Made by a program: the position numbers and the translations under genes
Shown: piece by piece, positions 47,831-61,979 of the stretch
Position numbering within the stretch: the stretch's first letter is position 1
How the letters are laid out: each line of letters starts with the position of its first letter
The notes under the pieces: generated by a model
What the model was told of the DNA's origin: nothing
Database searches by the model: none
The model's input: the letters and a program-made list of their open reading frames with translations, nothing else
Source: Melanocharis versteri
Lineage: Eukaryota; Chordata; Aves; Passeriformes; Melanocharitidae
DNA length: 64,000 bases
Direction of reading: 5' to 3'
Assembly: GCA_013397845.1 (NCBI GenBank)
Contig: VZTG01000077.1
Coordinates: 1-64,000 of the forward strand

Positions 47831-48122
47831 AGAGACAAGAAGTTATGAACAGTTATTTGTAAAGCTGCAGCCTAAGCAGAGAGATGCCAGGCAAATATCC
47901 CTCAGTGACTGCATCCTAGCCCAGTGGCAAAATGAATGACTGCAATATTCGACATCTGGAAGATAAAAGAGATTTTTCACCTCTTTTGAAAAGAGTCAAA
48001 ACTAAAAATTGCTGTACAGTGATATCTAGAAGCTTAAAAACATTTAAGGCAATTGTTTTTTTAATTAATTTTTGTTCATGATTTTATTCAAATAAACCTC
48101 AAAAAGGAGAATGAAGTTTTCC

Positions 48123-48137
48123 TTTTTTTTTTTTTTT
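48123..48137. repeat. T homopolymer, 15 bases
   Basis: A pure T run, with no attached retroelement body recognised. Confidence 0.9.
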
Positions 48138-49546
48138 AACTTCATTGACTCATATTAGGCCTGAGTTTGGCCATCAGACTTTAGCAGACTAGTAAAACAA
48201 GCATTACCATAGTCTACGCAACTTCCTGCCATGCAGCACCTTGCTGGTTTGGAATTGAATTGTGAATGGGACACATTTATGCCAGACAGACACATACTGA
48301 ATCTCTAGTACTTCAGCAAATAATTTCACATAAGAAGTTACTAAAAAAGGCACTGAATTACGCTATGTACTAACCACAGTACATCTTAATACTTATTTCT
48401 AATAGCCTATTTGTGTGATATGTAATTTCTGACATAAATTACTATAAGCTTTTTCTTCCACTCTTTAAAAAATGGCCCAAAAGCCTGAGCTAGAAAGATA
48501 AACAATGATTTCCTGGAAACTGAGAACTCCACAGCAGGTAAAAATGCAAGATGATCAGATTTGACAGGGACTGTTCCACAATACGATGTGCTCCGGTAAC
48601 CATTCTCCCACACACATCCCCAGTGATTTAGCTCAGCAAGTCCTTTCATTTTTCACTTCCAAGTGCCAAGCTACTATAGAATAAATACTATACAGATTTT
48701 CAATTTGGCACTATTTTATGAAAGAGGGAAATGTCTACTATGCAGCACATATATGCCAGAACCTCGAAATAAAGTCTCTGAAGTCTGCTGACATTAAATC
48801 AGCCCCTTTCAAAACCTGAGGCACCCAAAATTCATCAGTTACTCTCAAAAACTTTTCCCACACTTGTTCATCAATTGTAACACCAATCATAACCTAGCAA
48901 CAGAATTGATAAGTAAAAAAAACCCAAAACACATGTAGAAAGTAACATACTAGAGTGCTAAAAATGCCTTTCCTGTTGCTGAACAGTTTGGGACTATGAA
49001 TTTATCTGCACAGTGGTAACCAAGATACAGAGACAAGTGTACTGCATTCTCTTGTTATGGGTGCCTGCAATTATCAGCTATCAAAATATAAAATGACATT
49101 CCAGATGAGCTAATAGTGTCTGGCTGATCTGGTAAATTGTCTTAGCTAAATAGAGCTTATTTTTCAGATGAAAACTGCTGTGGACTTTCTACTGAGTAGA
49201 ATCTCTGGTAGGATAAATATACAGATGCTTGTGGCCCACCTTTTTCTTTTTGTCTTCATTCATGTTATTATGGCACAAGTAGCAGAGGTGGCTTGTCCAG
49301 CATTATTCTTCCCTCAGATATTCTAGGGCTCATCCTTCAATTTTACTTTATTTTAAACAGATATTGAGTTCTCTTCCATTTATTAAAATTGCTCTTCACA
49401 GGACAGAGTTCTCACTTTTCTGTTGTTCACTGAAAATCTCAATGCCTGCCAGCTGCATTAAACAAGAAATATACGAAAGCATCTTCAGATGTCATGTCAC
49501 AGTGACCTATTGGCATGTCTTGATATATAAAAAATGATCTTTTATG

Positions 49547-49562
49547 ATTATTATTATTATTT
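49547..49562. repeat. (ATT)n microsatellite, 5 units
   Basis: ATT repeated five times, followed by an imperfect continuation to about 49568. Confidence 0.9.
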
Positions 49563-52500
49563 TATTATATAACTATCAAGTTACCATAACACAATTCAAA
49601 CATCCTATTGAAAGGCAGATTAGCACCACTGAACCATACTGTTTGTCTAAATGTGGCAGTCTAAACAGTTTTAAATTGCCAGTCTACTTTTAACTACATA
49701 TTTTGATCCCGTTAAATTTTATTCGAACAGAAAAATTGAAAGAGAAATAGTACTGCCAGAAGTAATGTGTCTAAATGTTTGTCCATGGAGGAGGTGCTTA
49801 GAGTGGTACTCTTATAGAAGTACAATTAAACTTTTAAAATCAGACCAGTGTAACTACCCCAGGCGAACATTTTGATTACAAAATAAAAGTAGCTTGACAT
49901 TACTTAAAACAGTTTTTAGATAAGCTACATGAATTAGAAAAATATAGGAAAAAATTTAAGGAAGAAAAACAGTATGTGAAAAGAGATTGTAGCCTTTAAT
50001 TATACTGAAATAACTAAAGTGAAAATTTACATGTTGTCTTAGACTGCTGGCCTTTGTTCTTGGTAGGAGCGTTCATGCTGTAAGAGATACATTGCAAAAA
50101 AAGCTCTTTCAATCTGTCCCAGTCAATGGGGTCAGCTGAAGATCTTAATGTAAATATATTTCATTATTGTCTTTTACATGAGATTTATTCTTATGAGCAG
50201 TATTAACTGCGCAAACAAAAAGCATGTAGAAAGGGCCATGGTTTCTCTCTCACTGCAGTATATTTGGCCATTGTGCAATGACCTTCAGTTTTCTTCCTTA
50301 ATTCAGTGAGTAGTGAATGTTACAGTATTAGTCCACCAATCCCTAAAACCAATTCAGACAAAATAAAAACATTACTTTTTACCATTCAGTAGAAAAAAGG
50401 ATACTACCTGAAGCCTACAATGGGCCAGATCATTAACTAATACTGCTGTAGCCTACCTGTGTTTGTTGCAGCAGGGGTTGTTTTTTTAAGCAGGTGAAAA
50501 CCTCTTCCTGCATCTGCAATATATGATTTGTCCACACTGTGATTGTAGAGCAGATTTAAGTTCCTGTTAAGCCGAATTAATCTGCACCAAAGTAAGCTAC
50601 ATCTGCACAGCACAGCTCTTTGTGACAATGTGCATTTTATTATCACTATTAAAAGCATGTAAAGTTCAATGCTTATTAGGTCCTTGTTCATACTATTTTC
50701 ATGGACAGTTCTCTACTCCTTATTAGCCTGGAAGTCCTCCAGTCATCTCACACTGGTTTGTGTCCCAGCAGGACAGACCCTCCTGAAGCCCTCCAGAATT
50801 CTGATCTCAAACCTGTTTAAAACAGCTGCAAACTTCCAGAGCCTTCTCATCAAGGCTGCCCATAAAGCAAACAGAGAAAACACTGCAGGAGTACCCTAAA
50901 GGTTCATTACGTTATGGCACCTGGATACAAAGGAAATAACTCGGAAATTAAAAAAAGCAAACCCTTTCAATCTGCCAATACCAGGAGGAAACCAAAAGTT
51001 GCAATCAGAATTGAGGAGAGGAACTTTTTATTGTAGACTTGAAACAAATAACAGTGAATACTACCCACAAGTCCCACTCATGCCCAATGGGCATAATCCA
51101 CAAGAAGAGAATCCATAATGATCCAGCATTTAACAAACCTATGCTGAATTGCAGGGGGAAAAAACCCAATAAAATGTACATTTAGAGAGCTCTTAGAACA
51201 TGGAAAGCAAACACAGATGGCATAAAAATGCATAGGATTCCTCTGGTCTGAGTAAGGGGAATTAGCCATTCTGGTTCTCACTGTGCTCAGGAATTGGCTC
51301 AAAGAATACCACAAAATTATGAAAAAGTGCAGAGACCATTTCTGAAGATCACCAACAGGCAGGCTGGCTTCATCAAAAACATAGCAAAGACACACTCTTC
51401 CAGCACAGCAAAACAGCTTGCTCAAAACATCACCCAGACTACAGTACTGAGGGCACTAAATCTCTGCTCAGCACAAGCCGCTGCTCTCCTCCACTTGCAA
51501 TGCAAACCAGCACCCAAACTAAGCAGCATTCCAGCACGGATGTTACCTACATGCAACTACAAAAAGCTTCATGAGTTTCAACTTGTACACAAAGAAACTG
51601 TTTGCTCATGACTTTTTGTTAACTTGTTTTCAAAATGCAATTTCATTATATTTGCACATCTAATAGTTAAATATTCTCCAGTTTTGGATTTGAAAAACAT
51701 TTTTCAAGTATTGAATGCTTAATAAAAATTTAATATTAAAATTATATATACTTCACTATCTTAATGTAAATATGTGCAAAAATATTCTTTGAAATGTTAT
51801 AGAATTAATAAGGAAAATATTATGAGTTTAATAAAAAGAGCATTTAATATTGCATAACTATATCCCTGCAGGCAAGTAGGAATATGAGGCTCTGACTGCA
51901 TGGTCCCTCCATTCTGCTTGAGGGATTCTCATGTTACATACAGCATTCCAAATGCCTTGGCCCTTCTGCCTCTTAACCACTGCTGAATACCTCTTTGTTT
52001 TCCATAGCCAGGGAAAGGAGTTTCTTTTTAAAGTAACTAAGCTCTCTAAATTAGGGGACGGGTCTTCATGAGTAAAAAGAACTGTAAGAATGTTTGCATT
52101 ACTATTTTAAAAAGAAACATGCAAAGTTTTCAGATATACATTTTCAAGATAAATAACATTTTCACATATCCACATGCAGAGAGATTTGTAAAGAGCTCCT
52201 GTACTCATGCAGGCACTCCAGCAAAGCAGTAAGTTTTAAAACAGTAAGAGCACTGCTCCCCACTGCTACTACATCTCTTCTGCAGAGCACCTCACTATTA
52301 TCCAGTTTGTGCCATTTTCATCTGTTACTGATTTTGTTTGGAAACAGATTTTTTTTTCTGCCTCACCCTTCTGTTACATTACAAGAAGTGGCAATCTAGC
52401 ACAGTCTTTAGTGTTTAATTCATTATTATGGTTCAAGTAGCATGATACCTTAGGAATAAGACCTTGTCACAGAAATAATTTCAGGTAAGATTCTTATAAA

Positions 52501-53557
52501 AGCTAAACGTAGCAAAACTGAACTATCAATCTTCCAAAATGTACTCAGGAAAAGTTAATCAACTCTGTGTGTCATGCTAAAAAAAGCAGAAAAGGAAACA
52601 TTTTAATTAAAGAACTTGAATGGTCGAATTCATCATGGGTCTTGCAGAAAAGGGGGAATAACCCAGCAAAATTACTGTTCTTGGTTAAGACCCCAAGGAC
52701 ATAAAATAAACAATACTTAACGGAGCTCAATTTTCATTTATCATTGAAATAATGAATACTAGAATAATAATTAAATGTCATAAATATTTCTATGGTAGCT
52801 GGTAAAAGCAATATCATGAATTGCCTATTAAATTTTGATTCCGTAACTGTAGGTGTGTTGACTTAGTGGCCTGAAAAAACTGAAGTACCAGTCTCATTTT
52901 CCTGCTTGTATATTCCACCATACTTGTGTGCCGTGAGGTCTGACTAATGGGCCAGAAGTTCTGGCTCAAGGATCTGCTGCAGCTCTGCCACCTCAATATC
53001 CTTGGACATTAACTTCAACTGCATGGTTTTACTCCATTCTGCAGGTCAGGGCAGTCAATAGATAGATTACGGTGACTCAACAGTGTCAGGATTCCATTTT
53101 TGATTTAGGTCTACATATTATCGTTTTCTGGCACACAATAACAAAATACAGGAAATGTAACGAAAGCAGTTGCTTGCTGTTATTGGGCAGGGGGTTGGGA
53201 GGCAGACTCCAAACTATTAATTCCTTTCTGTACTGGTCTACACCAGTAATAGGGTTCACACTTGATATTTATATAATATTCATACTGTTAAAAGATCTAC
53301 AGCACAAGAGGAACTGATAAGCCTGCTTGTTGACTTACAAAGTATTCAGGGCAGCACACAAGCAGTCAGCAGTCAAACACAATGAAAGACCTGAGGCCAT
53401 TTTAATGAAGGAACACTCAAGAAATCAGTGAAAAGACCACTAAGTTTCCATGAGGATTTTCAAGCACATTAGTGAAATGGCATTATATTTCTATAGGTTT
53501 ATTCTCCTTAGATCTCTATCACCAACAATTCTTTGTTCTAAGAATACTTACAATAGA

Positions 53558-53919
53558 TGTTATGGTTTAACCCCAGCCAAGCACCACACAGCCTCTTGCT
53601 CACTGCCCCACCAGTGGGATCAGAGGGAGAATCAGAAGGGTAAAAACTAGAAAATGCATGGGTTGACATAAAGACAGTTTATTAGGGAAAGCAAAAGCCA
53701 TTCACNCTCCTCCTACTCTCCCATGCACTCCCGACTTCCTCACCAGCGTGGCCATATGAAAAGCAGAAAAGAAAGGCCTTGGCTCTGTGCAAGCCTTGCT
53801 CAGCAATAACAAAAACATCTCTATGTCATCAACTCTGTATTCAGCTCTAATCTAAAACACATCCCCATACCCACATCCCCATGAAGAAAATTAACTCTAC
53901 CTCAGCCCAAAACAGCACA
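53558..53919 (-). mobile_element. Solo LTR of an avian endogenous retrovirus
   Basis: The plus strand begins with TGTTATGGTTTAACCCCAGC and ends with AACAGCACA, so the element has the TG...CA ends of an LTR. On its own (minus) strand it starts TGTGCTGTTTTGGG and ends GGGGTTAAACCATAACA, the layout of a widespread avian ERV LTR. An AATAAA polyadenylation signal lies on the minus strand at 53683-53678, next to the conserved segment reading GTTGACATAAAGACAGTTTA on the plus strand. Flanking bases are ATAGA at left and ATAGG at right, which fits a 5-bp target duplication with one later change. No gag, pol or env sequence is adjacent, so this is a solo LTR left by recombination. At ~362 bp it seems shorter than I would expect for this family, so internal deletions are likely. 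The exact family and class are not assigned. The only ambiguous base of the window (N) is at 53706, inside this element. Confidence 0.87.
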
Positions 53920-56900
53920 ATAGGATGGCAAAACTCGTGTCAGTATGGTTACACACAATGTGAGCCTTGTTCCCATTTTATTTGTGTAGAATTGAAGTTC
54001 TTTTTTTTTTTTCTAAACTGATAGTTATTGCAGGAAAATATGGACAAAATATGCCGTTGCTGACACTAACCACCTACTGATTTTACAGCTTGGAAATGTT
54101 TCAGATTCTGGTTACCTAAGAACTCTGCATGGGGTGTGTTTGTTTAGGTGTGAGAGAAAGCTTAATTAAAACAGGTTATCAGGAAACGCATCTAGCGGTA
54201 TTAAATTCTGCTACAAGTTCAAAACAGTAGTAAAGGTAAGAAGAGCTCACTTTCATAAGGTTACACCTCTTTCAGTTGTTATAATACACTAATGGTCAGA
54301 AAGCAAATTTTAAAATATAAAACAAATTTTAATACATGTCAATCCTAAAAGTCTTGAACAGATATTAAATCAATGCTTTGTGTCCCAGGCAGTTCCACCC
54401 TTCCAAAGGTGTGAAATAGAACTAAACCTAGTCTCCTCTTTTCTTTTCTAGATCTATATCCTTCTCCAGTCATGCTGTACACTAAAAAGTATTTTGTCTA
54501 ATGGAAAATAAACAACTTTGTTTCCAAATTATGAAATAGAATTTTAAATAAGGGAAATAACTCAATTGACCTAAATGCAATAACGTACTTTTTAGAATAA
54601 ACCTAAGCTGATTGAGGAAAACGTAATAAGAGTTAGTGTTCAGATGTTAGCCATCTGAAATGACTACATGAATAATTCTCCAAGACAGTCTATCTTCTGC
54701 ATCTTTGCAAAGGAGTAATGTAAAAGAAGAAACTCCATTCCTTTCCAACACTTTTCATTTAATCATAATGTATATCCCTTCTCTAAACTGTTGGTTAGGA
54801 ATAAAGAAAATACACACTGAATGCTGTACTTGAACAAAGCATAAACCACTAATGTTGGCAGGAGAAAACTGCTGCACATATCTCCTACCCCAGCCATATG
54901 TTCCCACATACGTATCTCATCCTTTGCCCTAGCACACACACTCGAGATAAGATGTGCCAGGATAGCCAGGATAGCAGGGCATCCCACCCAAGTGAAAACA
55001 TAGCCACAGAAACACTTGGCCTCCCCCTAAGAGCAGGCAGGCAGACCGGGCTACCTCCTTCAGCCGCAGCAAAGCTGGTAGGTCTGTGGAAGCTCAGCTT
55101 TACTGGGCTGGAAGCAGAGCTGAGAGAAAGCACTATCCTCCATGGCAGAAGAGGAGCTGGGCTGCTTCTCCTGAAGACACAGCAGGCTGCACAGAAAACA
55201 CACTGAAGCCACCACTGAATAAACACAGCTCAGCACCCAGTGCCAATTCCCAGATGGATGACGAAGCTATGCATTGCTGGCCTCCTCACTCCCATGCCTT
55301 GGCTCTACCTCTCTTGGCTCCGAAACAGACAATCCCAATATAATGGAAACAATCAATCCTCTTGTCCTGTCATCATTTTGAATAGATATATAGTTCTTTT
55401 TAACGTACTTCCAAGAAGTCAAATAGTGCCAGAAGTTTTGCACTAGTGGGATATTCTCAAAAGAGGAAGCACCTCCTTCCCCCAAAACCCAAAGAAATAA
55501 AGCCCTAATGGAATGAAACTGTTCAGTAACTGTTTTGGAAGTCAGTCAGTGAAGGTATTTCGAAAAATATCCATACAGAAATAGAAACTGATGGAACAGT
55601 AAAACTCCATCTCAGAAAGAGTATCTAAAATTATCATGTTTTCTATTTCAAGAAGCTCAATTCTAAGTGGGTGTAACTTATCATAGCTCTGTGGGAATTC
55701 TAAATTAGCTGAAAATTCAGTTATTGAACCACTGAAATTCATATTTGAGCGAAAGAGATAGAATCAAATTCTATATATGCCCGAGAACACCAGCATGTTG
55801 GCTAGTAACAGAGCTGGGTTTTAATGCTGCCTTTCATCAGAAAAGCTAAGGAGAAAAAAAATAAAAACCAATATAATTGGTTTATAATTTATAAACCTTT
55901 GTTAGTTTAGCTGTTATGACGGTATTGTCTAACTACCCCATACTAATTTTATTGGCTCATAGCAGATATAATTTTAGAGTATTAAGTATTATGTTACCCA
56001 CACAAACCATGCATATGGTTCAGAATGTCAGCTTAATCTGTCTGTGGGAAGCGTAATGTATGGTTCCAGAATAGAGATGGTGTATATAAATTATGCAAGG
56101 TATTCTCTAATCCCCCTCATATTTTAGTGAATGGGACAGTCATTATGTAACAAATGTCTCCTACACCTTCCTGACAGATGGGACACGAACATTATTGCTT
56201 TTCCCTGTTCCTTCAGGGCAGGTCACTCTCTCAGTTCACTACAGTAATGTTGTCACTAATTCTAAAGGCTTCATCATTCATTCAGATTTCAGCATTTCGT
56301 TGTGGTGAAAAAGCTACCATTTTCCATTTGTTTCATCTGAAGTTAATTACCTTTTACCACAGGAATGCCAAAGGAATAAGAAAATCACCAAGATGAAGTC
56401 TACAACCATGCATGTGATGAACAATTTTCTTGGTGATATCAAATGGCTATTTGCTTTTCTTAAAAATTGCTTTTGAACCACTGTGAAACATTCCAAACAT
56501 CTTAGTCTCCTAATAAAACAAGGATTAATTTGCAATCAGACCCAGGGGTATAAATACCTGTATCAAGTGGACAACTGCCACAAACTCCCTGTATCACTCT
56601 GCACAATTCGATTTCTCTGTGCTTCACTCAGCAGACTGACACCAACATGATTTACTTGCCTTAGAACTTAGTTAAAAGATATAATTTTTGGATAATAACT
56701 CTAAATTTAGTGTATGTTACATTTAAATCAAGAATTTCACAATCCAAACCCATGTTTTGGCAGTAAAAATGCCGTTACAGTTACTTTTTCCTTAAAAAAA
56801 ATTGGTATGTCCAGAAGTACAGGCAGGCCTACAGACTGAGATTTGTAAAAATGTATTAAAAATAATACAAATAGCATGGCAATTCATATAACACGAAACT

Positions 56901-59900
56901 CCAATTTTTACCATTATATATCATAAACTCTCTTCTCTCAACCAGTTGCTTTAGTTGGACCAAACCAGTTTAGTCATGCTGTAGGCATGTGACAGGCTCA
57001 GAAGGGGATACTAAAAGAATCAACATTTTCAGCCGTTGCAGTGACAATTCACACTACAAAATAGCTTCAGCTAAAAAACAAGAGAAATTAAAACCTAAGG
57101 TCTCTCTTAATGTTGTTGGAAAAAAGTTCCTTCCAGACCTTGATCAGTAGCTGAACATTTTACCTCACATACATCTGCAATGTTTTCCAAACACCGAAGT
57201 CATAATCTTCAACATAAAGAGCAAAATGCCACTATGTCTGAAGCTTTTGTAGAGACAAGGATACATCAGGTGTGTTACGATTTTATATCACAGCTTCCAA
57301 GATGATGAAAAACCTTTGCATTTTAAGAAGTTCTGTATTTTAGGTTTATTGGGATATGCCTTTATGAAGGCTGAAGCAAAAAAACTTTATCCCACACACA
57401 GGTTATTTTTCTGTAATTAGAAGACAGGGGGAAAAAATTCCCATACCTTTGATGTTTCTTTTTATCTATTATTTTTAATTGCTGTTGGAAGAAAATGAAA
57501 AGATTAACATAAGAGCATCATCTCTGCCAACAAACATTAATTCTCATTAGCTTCTGAGAACCCAAATACTTACCAAGATGTCTCTTTTGCTAACACATAC
57601 ACTGTTTTAAAATAAAGATTTCTGATTTAGCTAATCCATTTCTTAGGCCAACTACATGGGATGTAGGTTGATATTTTTCCTCCTCTCAGATATCTATTTG
57701 TTGACTTGTGGTCACCATACTCAGCGATGGAGAAATAATACGCCATCATTTCTTGCAATTTATGGTGAAAAAGTCAAGCTATATTTCTGTAAATCATTGT
57801 CTTGATTTGATATTGCTTATAATTTGTTGAGTCTTCTCACATAGCAATAACCATGACAATGCAGTTACGGCATGTGATATAGCTTTGCAAAGTAAATAAT
57901 AAAAGGACTGAACAAAGTACATGGTAGCTCAAAGAACTTAGATCAGCATATCAGTTAAATCATGGTGAAACAAAAACACATGCAAGTGTTTAGAGATTGT
58001 GCTCTAGTACAATGCACACATACCCAGAGAAGAGGGCCAGTTCACTGAAGCATTACAAATCAAAATGCAATCACTTTCTTGTGCCTAAAGTGCTCTACGA
58101 GGAACTGAAAGGTTAATGAGCAAGGTGGCTTTAATTGCTTTTTTCTAAATACCTGGCCCATAAAAAAAACATACCTGCCTTTAAAAGCTCCATATTCCAA
58201 AATTTCTATAGTAAACATTCTCTGTTGGAATTTTCTATTCATGGAATTGGACTATAAATAGGGATATAATATCTTTAATATGTTGCAGACACCGTACTCT
58301 GTTCAAATATCTTGACTTTGCTAGAGGCTATAATGACAACAGTGAAATAGCTTCGATACCACTGGAAGCAATTTGTCAGTGCCATGCACAGGGTCCAGTA
58401 TTTTCCTATTGTAATTAGTGGCAAGTGCATGCTCACCATTACCTGAAAGTTACTGTAGTAATTCCAGATTCAACCAGATGTCCAGTGACTAGTGGATGCG
58501 CATGCACATATGTTTTGATAATGCACCTTCTTAAATTGCTCCTCTTAGTCCTTTGCAATTTATTGAATGTTTCCAACAGTCTTGAACTGGCAGTGTCAGC
58601 AACACATTTTTGACATCACTGAACACAGAGAAGAATTATTTAAGTCATTTTCCCCCTTCTCAGATTGAAAAGGAATAAAAATTGTCAAATGTAGAAAGCC
58701 GTAGGACAAAGATAAAATCTTAGAAGATTTGACATAGATGCAAGGTGTGAAGATGAGAATTTTATGTTACTAGAGTTAACACAATAGGAATCATTTCCTC
58801 AGTCACTTAAACAATTTTTTTTCACATAATAAATTTCTTTCATAGGATGGATGGTCCTACACATTTGTATGGTCTTCAAAAAGTAAGTTCAGTGTTCCTT
58901 CTTGCTTTGGAGGGGGTATTGCCCATTACACTTCACACCAAAGTTCATGTTCTTTCTAGCTCTATTACAGCCAGTGACACAAATCCAATTACTTTCAAAA
59001 GGAAGCAGTATTAAGTCTGATCCAGATAAAACCTTCATTACATTTATGGGATGGACTGCAATAATCTTGAAAATGATCACATCAAAACGTTAAAACTGCA
59101 GTTTTGTCATTATGAGCCACGTGCTCCACACTACACTGTCGTGTTCAACACTATGCTCACTGTTTACAGATCAGGCTCATGAGGTGTGAAACAGCATGCC
59201 AAATTTCATGGCGGGGAAGTGCACACACCAGCTCTTTCTTTTTTCTCCCTTGTTTTTTCCATACCAGGCCATATGCTTGGTCCTACTAGCCAAAAAACTT
59301 TTGCTTGAAATAAAAAAGCACATTTTAGAAACACTCAAAGTTTCTGCAATGGATTGCAAGTAAGCAATGAAAACCATAAAAGGTATTGATAAATTATTCC
59401 ATTAACTTGACAATTTCATCATTACAGAAAACTGAATCTTTCTTTTAACTGTTTCAAGGTTTCATTTCCTGCTACTGGATCTTATTTATGCTTTTTTGGG
59501 TAAAATGATAGTTTGATGTACCATTTGCAGGTGGAGGGGGTTGTCTCCTCATTGAATTTTGACTCATTTAAAAATAGGGGAAAGTAGTTGATTACTTCAG
59601 CAGTACTAAGAAATTCTAGTTTTACATTCTAGAAATTATTTTCTGCATTATGGTCATCCTAGTGTTCCCTTGATGCATATTATCTTTGAAGCTGAACAGG
59701 ATTTTGTACACATTTATGAAGAATAAAAGGGAAGGTGCTTTTGTTGCATTAGGTAGAGAGCAAACCTCTTAACAAAAAAGCAAAACACTGTCAAATTGGA
59801 GGTGAATTCAGTACTCAAACTAATTTGAAGCAAATAAACAAGTGATGGGTCAGATTATTTCATTGGTATAATTAAAAAATGCCATCATCTCACTCAGAAG

Positions 59901-61957
59901 TGTGTAGAAGATCTAGACATTAATTAAATTATAACATTTGCTTGCACATCACTTCCAATGCCTGAAGATCTCTGCATAGCTGAGAAGACCCTTAGTTTCC
60001 TATACATACTTTATATTTTTGCCCTAAAACTAAAGCTTGAACAAGGCAAATTATAAAATACCTGAACTCAGCAACTTTCACCTCAACATTAAGAATGATG
60101 AGTCTGTGAGAGACAACAGTACACAATTATTTGTCAATAGCATAATGATTTAAAAGCCTTTTCTCCAGGGCATGGCATCTTTTCCTAGCTGAAAGGGCAA
60201 GCTTAGGCTATTGCAACGTTAAGCAGCTGATGAATGACCTGGTTGTCACACTTGTTTTATGGATTGATCATGTCCAATTAATTCCTAGAAGAAATCAATT
60301 GTTCTTACCTAGCTCATTTACATTAATAAGAAAATATTAATGACTCCACTGCCTGTAAGTATTGGAAAGAGAGGCTGCATTCACATTTCGGCCTACTGGT
60401 CTTCAAAGAGGACTCATCTCCTCCTACGAGAGCAAAACAAAAAAGTATTTTAAACCAAGTATTTATCTAGGTATTTAACTGATCATTGAATCATATAGCA
60501 AATAGTCTTGCATTGTTGGCTTATTTTTATGGGTGTAATATTTATTATGCATGATAGAAAGCACATGGTAATTTTCTTCCATTGCTAACTTTATTTTGAG
60601 AGAAGAACTATGCACAGGAACTCAAGACCACAATTATGATTTCCTGTTCTGAGTCCAACACACCATAAGAGGAACAATTATACAAACGTGCAGGTAAAAG
60701 CAGTACATATTTCATTCCTGGAAATTATCCTTAGGAAAACATCCAAACAATCTTTGTGGTGGGATTTAAAACTCATGACAATTGCCAAAAATCTAAATAG
60801 CACTTTATCAAATGCTGGGATTAGTATGTTTGTGAGCTACACACTATGAATAGCCCAGGTCTAAGCATTCATCCTGAACTTTCTTCCCAGACGAAGAAAT
60901 ATAATAGGAAGGTGCCATTCAAGACAAGATTCAGAATTTGATTGCTACATTTTCTGTTCAGTGCATACTGCTATGACTTCTCGTAAAATGTACTAGTTAA
61001 GTGTTACAGTAGATTGATCACATAATACTATGGAATTTTTCATGTAATAGAAAAGGAATTTAAGAGCTGCATACCTAATATTATTAATAAAATGGGCCTG
61101 TGGATAGACAGTTAGAGGATATGGTTTATATTATTACCTGATCCTAGATTACATTAAAGAGCTGGTAAAATTATAATCACAAGGACAAAATAGATTTTCA
61201 AAAGGATTTTCAATTGGAAACTTCTGACTTGTTAACACAACTATGGGTGTTTATTCCCTGCATCTCTTCTACTTGTAGAAATGACCCATGAGCTTGGATT
61301 CTCCCCTTGGATCAGAAGTCCAAGCATATCTGTGCAGAGAGGCTCTGCTGCCACCCTCTGTGGTATCTGAGATGAATCAAAATACTAACTAAATAAAATG
61401 CCAACCACTCTAAAGATTTAGGGACAAAGATCTCTAGTTGTGAAAGAACTGACACAGCGGAAAACTATTAGCATACAATTAAATATTTAAAATATCAGTA
61501 ACTCTAAGGTACCGGCACCAAGGAATTAAAGTGGTGTTGGCACATGAATGATTTCAATACTGAAGTAGTAGCTACTTTCACCAGTTTAACATCTTTGTAG
61601 GCTATCTTTGAAAAATGATCAAAGAGAATGCAGCTCAACGATGTGTTTATCTGTGGTTTAGTTTATTGCTACAGTCATTTTTTTATCCTGAGACTTTTTA
61701 AAAAGAAGTACATGGGGGAGAACAAACCTATAATTTTTTCCAGGTTGTCTAGCATCTCTTAATCTGAAATCCAGTAAGGCACATAACCGATTAATAAAGA
61801 AGGATCTGTTTGGTAAAAATAACATATAATTCCTCATGAGACAGATACAATACTGAGAGCAAACTGCTTGTGAGAAGGATAAAAAGCTAGTTTTCCAGAC
61901 CATACTTGTGACTTTTCAAATCTATTTTATACCAGGGCAGACATGATGCTGTTTCTT

Positions 61958-61979
61958 TGGTCTCACCTGTGTGAGACCA
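61958..61979. repeat. Inverted repeat, 9-bp perfect stem, 4-nt loop
   Basis: TGGTCTCAC at 61958-61966 pairs with GTGAGACCA at 61971-61979, with the loop CTGT. A compact, stable hairpin in either strand. No terminator or known RNA context is implied in a vertebrate genome. Confidence 0.9.

Larger units (their letters stand above)
42786..53557. other. Long unique AT-rich stretch, no established gene
   Basis: No interspersed repeat was recognised over almost 11 kb. The stretch holds the two palindromes at 43051-43114, T runs at 44105-44120 and 48123-48137, an extremely AT-rich block at about 45841-45990, the E-box cluster at 47744-47830, an ATT run at 49547-49562 and a GC-richer patch at about 50990-51610. 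The longest frames (minus 43449-43913, 154 codons; minus 51078-51425; plus 51294-51611) have no recognisable domain. Confidence 0.5.

Noticed and set aside
44105..48137. Long T runs as reverse-strand poly(A) tails of retrocopies or SINEs
   Set aside because: No gene-like or SINE body is present beside either run on the minus strand.
51078..51611. Overlapping frames of 115 codons (minus) and 105 codons (plus)
   Set aside because: Neither shows a family signature, and they overlap in opposite directions in a GC-richer patch, so open frames are expected.
53706..53706. Ambiguous base N
   Set aside because: A single unresolved base inside the LTR; an assembly or consensus artefact and not a biological feature.
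54147..54235. Exon-like segment before the strong donor AAAG|GTAAGA
   Set aside because: All three frames between the best acceptor and the donor contain stops, so it is not a coding exon; no other support for a noncoding exon.
54885..55343. Three overlapping frames in a GC-richer patch
   Set aside because: Open in several frames and on both strands at once, which reflects base composition; no recognisable protein.
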